Below, in pieces: positions 21,461 to 32,507 of a stretch of DNA of 64,000 bases. The position numbers and the translations under genes are program-made. The stretch is from Acanthornis magna (Eukaryota > Chordata > Aves > Passeriformes > Acanthizidae): the NCBI GenBank assembly GCA_036785705.1, contig JAWUZG010000356.1, positions 124,001-188,000 on the forward strand, written 5' to 3'. Within the stretch, counting starts at the first letter, position 1, and each line of letters starts with the position of its first letter. Under the pieces are notes generated by a model. It ran no database searches, was not told where the DNA came from, and saw only the letters and a list, made by a program, of their open reading frames with translations.

Positions 21461-23533
21461 TCAATATGGAGACTCCTCCTCATCTATCCATGCTGTATGG
21501 CTATTGTCTCTTAAGACTAGGACATACGCTTTGGAGAGCGATGTTAAAGCGGCTATTTTTCGCAAAATCTTCCAATTCCAAAGAAGCGTCACAACAGATA
21601 GGGTTAAACTAATACCTACTAAAAAGAGTAATACAACAACAGGATGAATCAAGGCATTTAGTACACCAGTTGCTGTTGGAGACCATCCAAAGAGCACATC
21701 CCACCAATGATGAGACAAGTGTCCTTCAAATTGCTTGAAAACAGTTTGAATTGTTTCTGTGTCATGGTGTGTTGTAATTAGAGTCTTTTTCCCTGCTTCT
21801 CTAATTTCTTTCAAAATTCCTTGTAATTCTGGGTGTTTTAGCAGTTGGGTGACTAGTGTTAAGTTCATTCCTATGGGCACTGGCAAGATTTCCTGTACGG
21901 TAGTCAGGCTCGCTTTTATATACTAGTGTGATATTACAGGTGCCTGATAGGAAAAGTCACATCCTTCAACTTTTGTGAAGTTACAAATGCATAAATTGAA
22001 TTGAGTCTCATTTACAACCAGGTTGTCTATCATTATGGTGGGACATGCTGTCCTGAGACAGACACAACCTTGTCCAGCATACACCAGCTGAGTCATTTGG
22101 TTGACTGAATGCACTTCAAAGTTACAAATGCTTTGATCTGTATCTAAACAAGTATCTTTGTCTTCTTCTGGGATTCCTTCACATATGTATCTTAACTGCT
22201 CTTTCATTGAGCAAGACTCTAGGTTGATGGTTTGCCATTGTCCTTTATTCTCTTGTGCCCATGTTCTATGTTTAGAGGGGTATAGTACAGTTCCTTCATG
22301 ATTTAATCCTAGAGGAAGTATTGGATATATCAGGCTAACTGATGCATTATGAATAGTCAGGACAAAGGCTGTGACTATATTTGTCACGGGGTCATATGTA
22401 AAATTGACTAAAACCCACCAAGACTGAAGTTCTTTTTCAATTTCAGAGGCATCGTCCCAAACAATTTTACGAATTTCAACGGGGAAGATCCCTACTTCAC
22501 CTTCTCTGATAACTGAAGCAGCTACAGATTGCACCCATAGTTGTGCTTGAGTGCAGCCAAGGGCTAAGGAAATATTTTTGCTGGCTACACCGAGAGCACT
22601 GATTATTACTTCATGGTCTAGCTCTTCCATGGTCTCCCACTCTGGCAATACTTTGGACAATTTCCAATGATCATTACCTAAAGCCAACAAGGAAGATTGC
22701 AATGGCTGCTGTAATTTAACTAAGTCACTCCCCACTGTGGCCAATTTGTTAATTAATACTTCTGAATCAATTGCATTTACGACTCCCAATCCTGTCCCCA
22801 ACAGTCCTGTAAGGTCCCTTTTAGTTTTGAAGTTATAAGGTATACGGTGTCGGAGCCAATTGCTCCAGTCTGTAGAGGGATTTTTGAGAAACGGGGCACA
22901 CTCTGGCCGAGTGGCAGATATGTTTACTTGCATCCCCATTTCTACTCTTTTTAAGGACCATTCTAGGTTAGTTAACAGCTTTTGAAGTCCAGTTTTCTTA
23001 ATAGCATATGGCCCAATTTTCATAACTGTGGGAACTAGGGACTGCCTCTTTTTGGATGCCTGAATCGTGGTCTTGACTTTTCTTGGTGCTGGTTTGGTTA
23101 CTTCACCTTGATTTTCATAGGGCTTTGTACAAACTTGGGTGAGGTTGAAGTCAATGAAATATGCTCTTTTTGCGTACCCCTCTATTTTAAATCTGAACTC
23201 AGGGCACGTACTCAAGCATTTGTCACAACATTCAGGACCAAGTCGGATGAGTTCCATGGGTGTTTGAGAAGTCTCACGGAACCCATCGTGCACAAAAGCA
23301 TATTCACAACCCAGAATATTTTTCCCTTCCCATACACTTGCATTTGTAACTCTGAGCATCTTGTTCAGAGCCTTTCGGGAGTGTGGATCATATGCCTTCC
23401 CTTGGCATCGGTATACTCCTGTTGCATTGTACCTGAGTGGTGTTGCCTTGATTCCTGTCACAATAATGACAAGGACTACTAAAATTCTCACTTTACACAT
23501 TATGTTCATAACACCTACAAGTCCACTATTCAC
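21461..23533 (-). pseudogene. ERV2 envelope gene, open except for one TAG
   Basis: The ATG at 23533 lies a few bases past the integrase stop and opens 536 codons. A hydrophobic signal-peptide-like run sits near residues 14-28. A basic FKTKR site near residue 240 is followed by the Gly/Leu-rich DLTGLLGTGLGVV, which looks like a cleavage site and fusion peptide. Many N-glycosylation sites and Cys follow. A TAG at 21921-21923 interrupts the frame, which stays open below it to 21461 and holds the membrane anchor (HPVVVLLFLVGISLTLSVV) and a short tail. There is no gamma-type C-x-x-C. If read only to the TAG, the product would be a soluble, anchorless ectodomain. Confidence 0.8.
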
Positions 23534-23537
23534 TTTT

Positions 23538-24002
23538 TCAGGTCAGCTTCAGCTTCAGTTCATCTTCACCTGGTGTTACTCTCCAAATTCTGTCAAGAGC
23601 CTTCTTCACTCGGGAATGGTGAATCCAGGCTTTCTGTTCCTTGATCTTGATCGCAGTGAAGGTCGTGAGGAGCACTTGGAATGGTCCCTCCCGCTGCGGT
23701 TCTAGGATCTTCTCTGCAAAAGACTTAACATACACATAATATCCAGGTTGTACATCGTGTACTGGCCCATCTAGTTCCCTGTTTTGGGCTCCAGCCACAT
23801 ATTTCTCAATTTTTCCAAGCTGTTTATTCAGAGCTACTATGCATCTGTGTAGGGTCTTTTCTTCCACTTGGATGGGTGAAGTGCCTTCTTGGACTGCATA
23901 TGGCCTCCCATACAATATTTCAAAGGGACTCAATTTTAATTTTGTTATCGGTTTTGTCCAAATTCCTACGAACGCTAATGGGAGGGCCTGGGGCCAAGGC
24001 AT
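23538..24002 (-). pseudogene. ERV2 integrase C-terminal domain
   Basis: An open stretch with SPFEILYGRPY, then PGYYVYVKSF, GPFQVLLTT and AWIHHSRVKKA, the integrase tail with its GPF domain. The stop at 23538 lies just before the env start, so pol and env nearly touch. Confidence 0.85.
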
Positions 24003-24217
24003 TGCTGTCCCGGCCCACAGCCTTTCCCAATTTGTCCAATTTTAGGCTTTGGGGTATTTTTAGGATTAGTTCGGAGGCAAAGACTACACTGACGAGTTAC
24101 CAATATTACTGTGCTCTGCAATTTCCTGGCTATGATTTTTTCTTTCAAATAATTGTACAGAGCATCTATACCCCAATGTGTTTTCTCATGTTCTTTCTGC
24201 ACTAATGACCACAGCAA
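23975..24217 (-). pseudogene. ERV2 integrase zinc-binding domain
   Basis: HEKTHWGIDALYNYL followed by CSLCLRTNP gives the H-x3-H and C-x2-C pairs of the integrase N-terminal domain. It runs straight into sequence that belongs after the catalytic core, in another frame, so the core with its D,D-35-E residues has been deleted. Confidence 0.8.
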
Positions 24218-24449
24218 ATAGGTGTTGGGGAAGAAGAAATAGGAAAGTCTTATGGAAATTATTGCCTAGCAAAAGATGCTAAGAATATTAAAACCTTAGG
24301 GGAGATTGAGATGAAGACAAGTTTTGAAATACCAATCAGGGAATAGCTAGAGGGAAGACATTCCAGCCTATTGTCTTCTAAACAGCTACTCTAGGGTGGA
24401 TCCAAAAGTCAGCTGATCTTAATCAACCCAGCAGAAGTTGAAGAACCAG

Positions 24450-25260
24450 TTTTTCAGGATTTAAATATGTAGCAGCCTATGGTAATACAAAGACACTCAT
24501 AGGCTATAGCTCCGCTCCGCGCCCGGCTGGGCCGAGCCGAGCTTAGCTGAACCGAGCCGAGCTTAGCTGGCGTCGGGGTCCCCTCCCCACCTCGGCCTCG
24601 TCCGCTTTGGCGGCTGCCAGGCAGTGGGGACAAGGACGGGCAGGGGGAGGCTTTCCACGAAGCCGGGACAGCAGCAGCTCTTGGGAGTCCCCCCTTCCTC
24701 CTACTCCTCCTCCTGCGCGGGGGAGTTTTGGGAGGCACGGGGGAGAGCGGCAGGGGCGGGGCAGGGAGGAGCACCCCAAAGTGCCCCAAAGCTTGTCCAC
24801 GGCTGGGGGAGGTGTTGGGGGAAGGTGGAATCGGGACACAGCATGTCCCAGCAGCAGCTAGGTGCCCAGGCAGGGCCGGCACTGCAGCCAAGTGAAACAA
24901 AGGTTCCGACCAAATTTGCCCCGCCCTGATGCCACAAGAAGCCCGGAGATGGGCTGGGGGCAGGCAAAGGGGCTGGCTCAGCCTTGATTTTTTCCCCCTG
25001 TGTGCCACGAGAGAGCACAAAATGCACCTGCATGCCGTGTGCGGAGGGGGCTGTCCTGGAGCAGAGCCATTTCCCCTGGCAAGCCGTGAGCCCCTGGCCA
25101 GCCACGGGTACCGGGGCAGGGTCCTGCCAGCACCTCTGCAAGGCAGGAGAGACGAGCCCACCTGGAGCAGGTTGCTGCTAGCACCAATGATTCCATGGGC
25201 TTCCACAAGGCTCTTCCGCCTTGTCAAAGGCGCCCCAGTGTCCCTCTGTTGCCTTTTTCA
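24450..25260 (-). repeat. GC-rich interspersed element, copy 1 (partial)
   Basis: Nearly identical to 27765-28485, starting at the doubled CCGAGCCGAGCTTAGCTG unit near 24530 and running to TTGTCAAAGGCGCCCCA. It extends further, into a TTGCCTTTTTCAGCCT segment shared with the palindrome at 33767-34348. No domain is recognisable in its many overlapping open frames; high GC keeps them open by chance. Confidence 0.8.
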
Positions 25261-25893
25261 GCCTAGAAGTGAAAGTCCATTCTGGATGAAAGTTCCATGC
25301 GGATTTGGAGGCCAAATCTGAGTCGGGATTAGCAGCTGTGCAGATAACAGGCACGGATAAGGGAACCATTGAAATGGCCCCATCTTGATTTGTATCCGCT
25401 TTTGTCTTCTAGCTGTTTCAGAAGCACAGGTGTTCTTCACTCTGGAGCAGTGAATTGCGGGTCCTCTGGCCGTAACCTCACCTTCAGTGAGGGTCATCGG
25501 GACTTGGAACGGTGCTCTGGACTTGGTTGGTAAAGTGCCTGTTTTTCCATGGAGCACAGCTTCAGTCTCCAGGCAGGAAGAGGTGGGCAGGTGCGTGTGG
25601 AGAAGGTGACGAATGTGCAGAGTTTCAGCAAAGTGGAACTTCCAAGCTGTTCGATACCTTGGCAAGGTAAGCTGCTTTCTCATCTCACCATTTTTCTTGC
25701 CAGAGACTTCGCTTGCTATGGCCTGCCACGCAATATTTCCTAAATATTTCCTCCTGTTGTCTCTCTCCACCTGGGTTGTACGCGGACTCTCTGGAAGGCT
25801 TGAGGCCAGGCCTGAACCTATGTCTTGGATGTTTTTGACCACTTGGAGTCCTCTGTGTTTTGAGGCTTCCATTGACACGTTCAGCCTTAGCAC
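25258..25893 (-). pseudogene. Possible degraded ERV integrase tail and env start
   Basis: A 211-codon minus frame. A segment APFQVPMTLTEGEVTARGP followed by IHCSRVKN resembles the GPF domain and HxSRVK of the integrase tails seen in ERV1 and ERV2. The rest is not recognisable. A third, older ERV relic is a reasonable but weak reading. Confidence 0.35.
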
Positions 25894-26465
25894 CTTCCTT
25901 TCTTTCTCTCTTTCTCTTTTTCTTTCTCACTTTCTTTCTTTCTCTCTTTCTCTTTTTCTTTCTCACTTTCTTTCTCTCTTTCTCTCTCTTTCCCTCTCTC
26001 TCTCTTTTTTCTTTCATTCTTTTCCTCTTTCTTTCTTCCTTTCTTTATCTCTCTCTTTCTCTCTATCTTTCCCTTTCTTTCTTTCTTTCTTTCCCTCATT
26101 CTCTCTTTCTCTCTTTCAATCTTTATCACTCTCTTAATCTCTCTTTCTATCTTTCTCTCCTTCCTTCCTTCCTCTCTTTCTTTCTCTCTTTCTTTCTCTC
26201 TTCCCCTCTTTCTTTCTTAATTCCTCTCTTTCTCTCTATCTTTCTCTCTTTCTCTACTTCTTTCATTCTCTCTTTCTCTCTATATTCTCCCTTTCTTTCT
26301 TTCTCTCTGTCTTTCATTCTTTCTTTTTCTTTCTCCTTCCTTCTTTCCTTCCTTCCGCACCCTTCCTTCCTCCCTTCCTCCCTTCCTCCCTTCCACCCTT
26401 CCTCCCTTCCTCCCTTCCTTCCTTCCTCTCTTTCTTTCTCTCTTTCTTTTCCTCTCTTGTTTTCT
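25885..26465. repeat. CTTT/CCTT polypyrimidine tract (about 580 bp)
   Basis: Imperfect CTTT, CTCTTT and CCTT units on the plus strand without interruption by other sequence. Open frames through it (Ser/Phe/Leu-rich, or Lys/Arg/Glu-rich on the other strand) are a by-product of the repeat. Confidence 0.95.
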
Positions 26466-27090
26466 GCCGTCTCCACACTTCCCTGAGGCGCCGTGGTGCC
26501 ACAGGGGAGCCTGGCTTCCAATAACATTCCACGGCATCAACACAGCCAGCGTCTCCAGGGTGCCTGCCTGTGACACGGTGACACCACCGCCGTGTCACAA
26601 TGGCCCCTGGCTTGGGCAAGCCCCAGGGTGCCAGTTGGCCCTTGGCTGCGGGAGCAGCTGGCTGGCTGGCTGGGAGCTCCTGCCTGGCCAGAGGCTGGGG
26701 GAGCGGCAGCAGGGCCAGGGCGCACACAGTGTTGTGGCCCCTTCCTCGTGTGCCCACGAGGCCCGAGGCTGGCCCTGCCGCAGGCCTGGTGGTACGCAAG
26801 ACCCGCTGCTGTGAGGCCTTGGCTGTGCAGGTGACAGCGGTGTCCTGGCGTGGAGCATGGCTGCTCCAGGCCGGGGGGATGGGGAGTGGGGGCCGCCTGG
26901 GGTGGGAAAGCGGCAGGGATGAGCCCTTGGCCTGCACACTGTGCTGCAGCTGCCCATGCCGCGGGAGACTGAGTCCCTGTGCGAGCGAGCGAAGGCAGGC
27001 AGCCCTCTCCAGCAGACAGCCAGGGCCCTGCCGCCCCCCCAGCTCCCTGCAAAGGCCCGCTTGGGCAGCTTGGAGGCCAAAAGGGCAGTG
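26466..27090. other. GC-rich stretch, unclassified
   Basis: CpG- and CTG-rich sequence with a small GGCT repeat near 26655. It continues the GC-rich block but I could not align it with the other copies. No gene supported. Confidence 0.4.
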
Positions 27091-28487
27091 GCAGGCAGTC
27101 TGCCGCTCCGACTTGTGTCTAGAGGTGAGGCAGAAATGTGCCATTTGGAGGGGGTGGGTGCCCCTTTCCTGCAGTCACAGCCACCCTGGGAGCACAGCCG
27201 GAGTTGGGCAGGACACGGGGGGAGGGAAAGCTGGGGGGGTGGGAAGGAGCAGGTTGCGCAGCAAAGCCCCGCCCCCGCCAAGAGGGCAGAATCATTGGCA
27301 AGTCACTCCTGGAGGCGCTTGAAAGCCCAGGGGGGTGCTTCCCGATGGAGGGAAGCAGGAGCCCGAGCACTGCCAGGGTGGCAGCACAAAGGCTGGCCCT
27401 GCTCAATCGCCTGCCGGCAACCCCCCCACCTGCCGCCCCGTGGCCTGCCCGAGCCCTCCCTTGGTGCACCGCCTCCCCTGAGCGTCCTGCAGGGGCGGCG
27501 GCGCCCGTGCGCAGCCCCAAAAAGGCTGCATTTCCGGGTGCTGAGCGCTCCCGGCAGGCGGCCACTGGAAAGGGACTTTGCATGGTCCCCACTTCTCGGC
27601 CTCACGCCGAGCCCACCCCGCTGCCGCTGCCGGTTTCACGGCCCCGCTCCCGGGGTGCCCGTGTCCTCCAAGCGCCCTTTGCGTTTTTAGCTTGGCCCTT
27701 GCTGGCCGCCGTAGGCCACTGCTGCTGGCGGCCACGCCTCTGTAGCCACGGCAACACCCTCGCTCCGCTCCACGCCCGGCCGGGCCGAGCCGAGCTTAGC
27801 TGAACCGAGCCGAGCTTAGCTGGCATCGGGGTCCCCTCCCCACCTCGGCCTCGTCCGCTTTGGCGGCTGCCAGGCAGTGGGGACAAGGACGGGCGGGGGG
27901 CGGCTTTCCACGAAGCCGGGACAGCAGCAGCTCTTGGGAGTCCCCCCCTCCTCCTACTCCTCCTCCTGCGCGGGGGAGTTTTGGGAGGCACGGGGGAGAG
28001 CGGCAGGGGCGGGGCAGGGAGGAGCACCCCAAAGTGCCCCAAAGCTTGTCCACGGCTGGGGAGGTGTTGGGGGAAGGTGGAATCGGGACACAGCATGTCC
28101 CAGCAGCAGCTAGGTGCCCAGGCAGGGCCGGCACTGCAGCCAAGTGAAACAAAGGTTCCGACCAAATTTGCCCCGCCCTGATGCCACAAGAAGCCCGGAG
28201 ATGGGCTGGGGGCAGGCAAAGGGGCTGGCTCAGCCTTGATTTTTTCCCCCTGTGTGCCACGAGAGAGCACAAAATGCACCTGCATGCCGTGTGCGGAGGG
28301 GGCTGTCCTGGAGCAGAGCCATTTCCCCTGGCAAGCCGTGAGCCCCTGGCCAGCCACGGGTACCGGGGCAGGGTCCTGCCAGCACCTCTGCAAGGCAGGA
28401 GAGACGAGCCCACCTGGAGCAGGTTGCTGCTAGCACCAATGATTCCATGGGCTTCCACAAGGCTCTCCCGGCTTGTCAAAGGCACCC
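27091..28487 (-). repeat. GC-rich interspersed element, copy 2 (about 1.4 kb)
   Basis: Its higher half (27765-28485) matches copy 1. Its lower half (27091-27760) matches 35100-35720 in reverse orientation, for example the CGGAAATGCAGCC and GGGGAGGCGG segments. It is cut at 28487 by an ERV2-type LTR. The doubled CCGAGCCGAGCTTAGCTG unit is present near 27790-27825. Confidence 0.8.
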
Positions 28488-29149
28488 AGAATTATTAAAG
28501 TGCACATATAGATCTAATATCAATATCCACCTCTGACGGACAAAGGCTCTCTAATTTGTTAAGGTTGGAATGTATATGTTTATTTCAGTGCTGGAGAGCT
28601 TCAGGGATAACTCCCAACTGTACAGCTCTGAAGTTACAATGCAACATAGAACTTATTTATCTATCACAAAAAAGCGTGGTTGGCATAAGCGCCTCCCATT
28701 CCCCGCTTCATATGGAAATTGGGAAAAAGTCATTAAGCATGCAGAGTTCCTGCAATGGAATTGAGTCGGTGGTCGTTAATTTGAGTCTGAGGGCTGCTTT
28801 GGATGAAGTAATATGAGTCTTCCTCAGTGTGACCTTCTTACTTTGTTGATTTTTGACAATACATTTGACCCTGGAAAACTCCCAATGCTCTCTTCTATTG
28901 CTTCTAAGTAGGTTGCATCTGGGCAAAATTTGTAACTGTCTAGGCTCTCCTTTGAACCTCTTTTCTTAAGATTATTAATTGTCTATTCTAAGCACAGCTG
29001 AGTAAATTTCAAATAATCAAAGGGCTACTCTGCATTTAATCATTAATTTCTTTCTGAGTTCTGCATCTTTTTCTATTCTAGTTGATTTTAACAGAATTTT
29101 TATCTAAAATCTCTACATTTAAGTGTCTAAAAGAAAAGCCTGTGTTTCA
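28488..29149 (-). repeat. ERV2-type LTR (662 bp)
   Basis: It aligns end to end with the ERV2 3' LTR. The outer CA at 28488 has changed to CT on the minus strand. It is flanked by the GC-rich copy 2 on one side and by the TCC array directly on the other. I see no target duplication. Confidence 0.85.
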
Positions 29150-31752
29150 CTCATCCTCCTCCTCGTCCTCTTCATCCTCCTCCTATTCCTCCTTGTCCTC
29201 GTCCTCCTCCTCCTCCTCTTCCTCCTCGTCGTCCGCCTCGTCCTCCTCCTCATCCTCCTCCTCGTGCTCTTCCTCCTTCTCGTCCATGTCCTCTCCTCCT
29301 CCTCATCATCCTCGTCCTCCTCGTGCTCCTCCTCTTCTTCTTCCTCATCCTCTTCGTCCTCCTCGTCCTCCTTCTCCTCCTCTTCGTCCTCCTGCTTGTC
29401 CTCGTCCTCCTCCTCGTCCTCCTTGTCCTCCTCCTCCTCGTCCTCCTGCTTGTCCTCGTCCTCCTCCTCGTGCTCCTCCTCGTCCTTCTCATCCTTCTCC
29501 TCCTCTTCGTCCTCCTCATCCTTGTCCTCCTCCTTGTCCTCCTCGTCGTCCTCCTCTTTCTTGTCCTCCTTGATCTTGTCGCCCTTGTCCTCCTCCTCCT
29601 CATCCTCCCCCCCATCCTCCTCCCCACCATCCTCCTCCTCCTCGTCCTCCTCCTCGTCTTCCTCAGCCTCCTCCTCCTCCTCCTCCTCATCCCCTCCTCT
29701 TCCTCGTCGTCGTCGTCATTGTCGTTTTCCTCCTCCTCCTCCTCCACCTCCTCTTCCTCCTCATCCTCCTCCTCCTCCTTGTTCTCCTCCTTGTCCTCGT
29801 CCTCATCCTCCTCCACCTCCTCCTCCACCTTCTCCTCCACCTCCTCCTTTTCCTCATCCTCCTCATCCTTCTCCACATCTTCCTACTCCTCCTTGTCCTC
29901 CTCATCCTCCTCGTCCTTCTCCTCCTCGTCCTCCTTGTCCTCCTCCTCGTCATCCTCGTTGTCGTCGTTGTCAATGTCGTCGTCCTCCTCCTCCACCTCC
30001 TCCTCCTCCACCTCCTCCTCCTCGTCCTCCTCCTCCTCCTCGTGCTCCTCCTTGTCCTCGTCCTCGTCCCCCTCCTCATCCTCGTTGTCGTCGTCGTCCT
30101 CCTCCTCCTCCTCCACCTTCTACTTCTCCACCTCCTCCTCCACCTCCTCCTGCTCGTGCTCCTCCATCTCATTCTCCTCCTCGTCCTCCTCCTCCCAGTC
30201 CTCCTCATCCTCCTTGTCCTCCTCGTTCTCCTCCTCGTCCTCCTCGTTCTCCTCCTCGTCCTCCTCCTCCTCCTCTTCCTCGTCATTGTCCTCCTCCTCT
30301 TCCTCGTCATTGTCCTCCTCCTCCTCCTCCTCATGCTCCTCCTTGCCCTTATCCTCGACCTCCCCCTCCTCCTCGCCCTCCTCCTTGTCCTCCTCCTCCT
30401 CGTTGTCGTTATCATCATCCTCCTCCTCCTCCTCGTGCTTGTCCTCCTCCACCTCCTCCTCCTCTTCCACCTCCTCCTTCTCCTCCTTTTCCTCATCCTC
30501 CTTGTCCTCCTCCTCCTTGTGCTCCTCGTTCTCCTCCTCGTCCTCCTCCACCTCCTCGTCCTCCTCCTTGTCCTTCTCCTCCTCGTCCTCCTTCTCCTCC
30601 TCCTCCTCGTCGTCCTCCTCATCCTCGTCTTCCTCGTTGTCATCGTAGTCATCATCGTCCTCCTCCTCCTCCTCCTCGTCCACCTCCTCCTCCCCCTCCT
30701 CCTTCTCCTCCTCGTCCTCCTCGTCGTCGTCGCGTTGTCCTCCTCCTCCTCCTTGTCCTCCTCCTCCACCTCCTCCTCTTCCTCCTTCTCCTCCTCCTCC
30801 TCGTCGTCCTCCTCATCCTCGTCTTCCTCGTTGTCATCGTAGTCATCATCATCGTCCTCCTCCACCTCCTCCTCCTCCTCGTCCACCTCCTCGTCCACCT
30901 CCTCCTTCTCCTCCTCGTCCTCCTCGTCGTCGTCGCGTTGTCCTCCTCCTCCTTGTCCTCCTCCTCCACCTCCTCCTCTTCCTCGTCCTCCTCCTCGTCC
31001 TCCTCCTTGTCGTCCTCTTTGTCCTCCTCATCCTCCTCGTCCTCATGCTCCTCCTTGTCCTCCTCCTTGTCCTCCTCATCCTCGTCCTCCTCCTTGTCCT
31101 CCTTGTCGTCCTCTTTGTCCTCCTCCTCATCCTCTTCATTGTCCTCCTCATCCTCATCCTCCTCGTCCTCGTGCTCCTCCTTGTCCTCCTCCTTGTCCTC
31201 CTCATCCTCGTCTGTGTCCTCCTCCTCTTCCTCATCCTCCTCCTTGTCCTCCTCCTCCTCCACATCCTCCTCCTTCTCGTCCTCCTCCTCCTCATCCTTT
31301 TCCTCCTTATTGTCGTCGTCGTCGTCCTCCTCCTCCTCATGCTCCTCCTCTTCCTCTTCCTCGTCCTCTTCGTCCTCTTCGTCCTCCTCATCATCTTCAT
31401 CCTCCTCGTCCTTCTCCTTGTCCTCCTTGTGGTCCTCCTCCTCCTCTTCCTCCTCCTCCTCCTCCTTCTCCACTTCCTCCATCTCCTCCTCCACTTCCTC
31501 CTCCTCCTTCTCCTGCTTCTTGGCCTCCTCCTCCTCCTCCTTCTCCTCCTCTTCCTCTTCCTCCTTCTTCTCCTCGTCCCCCTCCCCATCCTCCTCCTTC
31601 CCCCCCTCCTCCTCCCCTTCCTCATCCACCTCATCTTCCTCCTGGACTTCGACCTCCTCCTCCTCCACCTCCTCCTCCTCCTCGACGTCGTCTTTCTACT
31701 CCTCCTCCACTTCTTTCTCCTCCTCATTCTCGTCCTCATCCTCGTCCTCCTG
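29150..31752. repeat. 2.6-kb interrupted TCC/TCG trinucleotide array
   Basis: Almost pure CTCCTC, CTCGTC, CTTGTC and CTCATC units on the plus strand. Long open frames on both strands (one of 898 codons, Ser/Leu/Pro-rich; minus ones acidic Glu/Asp or Arg-rich) arise because no phase of the pyrimidine strand has stops. The change from Leu to Ser to Pro along one frame shows internal indels. A segment of about 195 bp is tandemly duplicated (about 30596-30790 and 30791-30985), and shorter blocks repeat at 31035 and 31160. I do not regard it as a gene. Confidence 0.95.
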
Positions 31753-32255
31753 GAGGTTCATACTGGGAGCCAGATTTGGGCTTCTGGATGAACTGAGGGA
31801 AAAATTGGGAGAAATTTGAGAGAAATTGGGGTGATGCTGCAAACAACTGGGGCTAACTGGGTCAGCATGTCTGAGTACATGCTGGAAGCAATGGGGATGC
31901 ACTGGAAGTGCCTGAGAAATACTGGGATTACGAGAATCTTACTGGGGCGACACAGGGAGTGCCTGGGAGTGACTACAATCATGCTGAGGGCATCTGGACT
32001 ATGCTCGAAGTGTCTGTAACCATACTGGGGTTGACTGGGACCAATGGTGGAGAGCTGCGACTATGCGGGGGGAAAATGGTAGTGACTGGGGCCCAGCTGG
32101 GAGAGACTGGACTCATATTGGAATCATACTCAGAGTGACTGGGACTGTTTGGGGGCAATTGGGACTGTGTTGTGGGCAAGTGGGATATAGTGGGAGCAAC
32201 TGGGATAATACTGGAGGTGTCAGAGCTCACTCGGGGAGTCCCTGAGGGGATCCTG
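31753..32255. repeat. Degenerate CTGGGA-type minisatellite
   Basis: Units of roughly 25-30 bp built around ACTGGGA recur with drift (for example GTGACTGGGA, TTGACTGGGA, CAACTGGGA). Similar arrays surround MHC genes in songbirds (from memory). Confidence 0.65.
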
Positions 32256-32507
32256 GGAATTCCCAGGGATTCCCCCTTTCCCCCGCGCTCGCTCGGGCAC
32301 TGTCGCGTCTCCCGGCCTGCGCCGCCGAGGTCTGCCCGGCGACCGGTGACGTCACGAGCAGCTCAAGCTGCCATTGGCGAATAGGAAACAGCGGCGCCAA
32401 TCGCGGGGCCGGAGGCGGCCCTGGGGGCGGGGCCGGGGGCGGGGCCGCAGCGGAGCAGCGCCATGGCTCCAGCGCTGGGACTGGAGGGGAGAGTGAGGGG
32501 GCGGTGA
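32256..32507 (+). promoter_or_regulatory. MHC class I-like promoter and truncated exon 1
   Basis: A CpG-rich promoter with TGACGTCA at 32347-32354 (X2-like), an inverted CCAAT (ATTGG, 32373-32377) 18 bp on (Y-like), a CCAAT at 32397, and two GGGGCGGGGCC GC boxes. It then has an ATG at 32463 in a good Kozak context reading MAPALGL, the start I remember for songbird class I leaders. After seven residues the frame turns into repeat-like sequence and stops at 32505-32507. The spacing of X2 and Y fits the conserved S-X-Y module; X1 is weak. Confidence 0.45.

Larger units (their letters stand above)
20753..24217 (-). mobile_element. ERV2: truncated endogenous retrovirus with near-open env
   Basis: Minus-strand order: integrase zinc domain, integrase C-terminal domain, env, polypurine tract, 3' LTR. 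RT, RNase H, the integrase core, gag and the 5' end next to them are missing; similarity ends near 24217. The envelope differs from ERV1 in lacking a C-x-x-C plus CX6CC layout, so it belongs to another lineage. A second LTR of the same type lies at 28488-29149 in the same orientation, 4.3 kb away, and may be the 5' LTR or a separate solo LTR. Confidence 0.85.

Noticed and set aside
24454..25227. 257-codon minus-strand frame and its relative at 27602-28393
   Set aside because: Two copies of one GC-rich repeat; frames open through high GC, several overlapping frames on both strands, no domain.
25613..26576. Ser/Phe/Leu-rich frames and Lys/Arg/Glu-rich reverse frames
   Set aside because: They translate the CTTT tract.
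29250..31739. Long acidic and Arg-rich frames on the minus strand
   Set aside because: Reverse of the same array (GAG, GAC, AGG codons); no start context or flanking gene structure.
29123..31819. An 898-codon Ser/Leu/Pro-rich open frame on the plus strand
   Set aside because: Product of the TCC array; pyrimidine-only repeats lack stops in all phases and the residue type changes with repeat phase.
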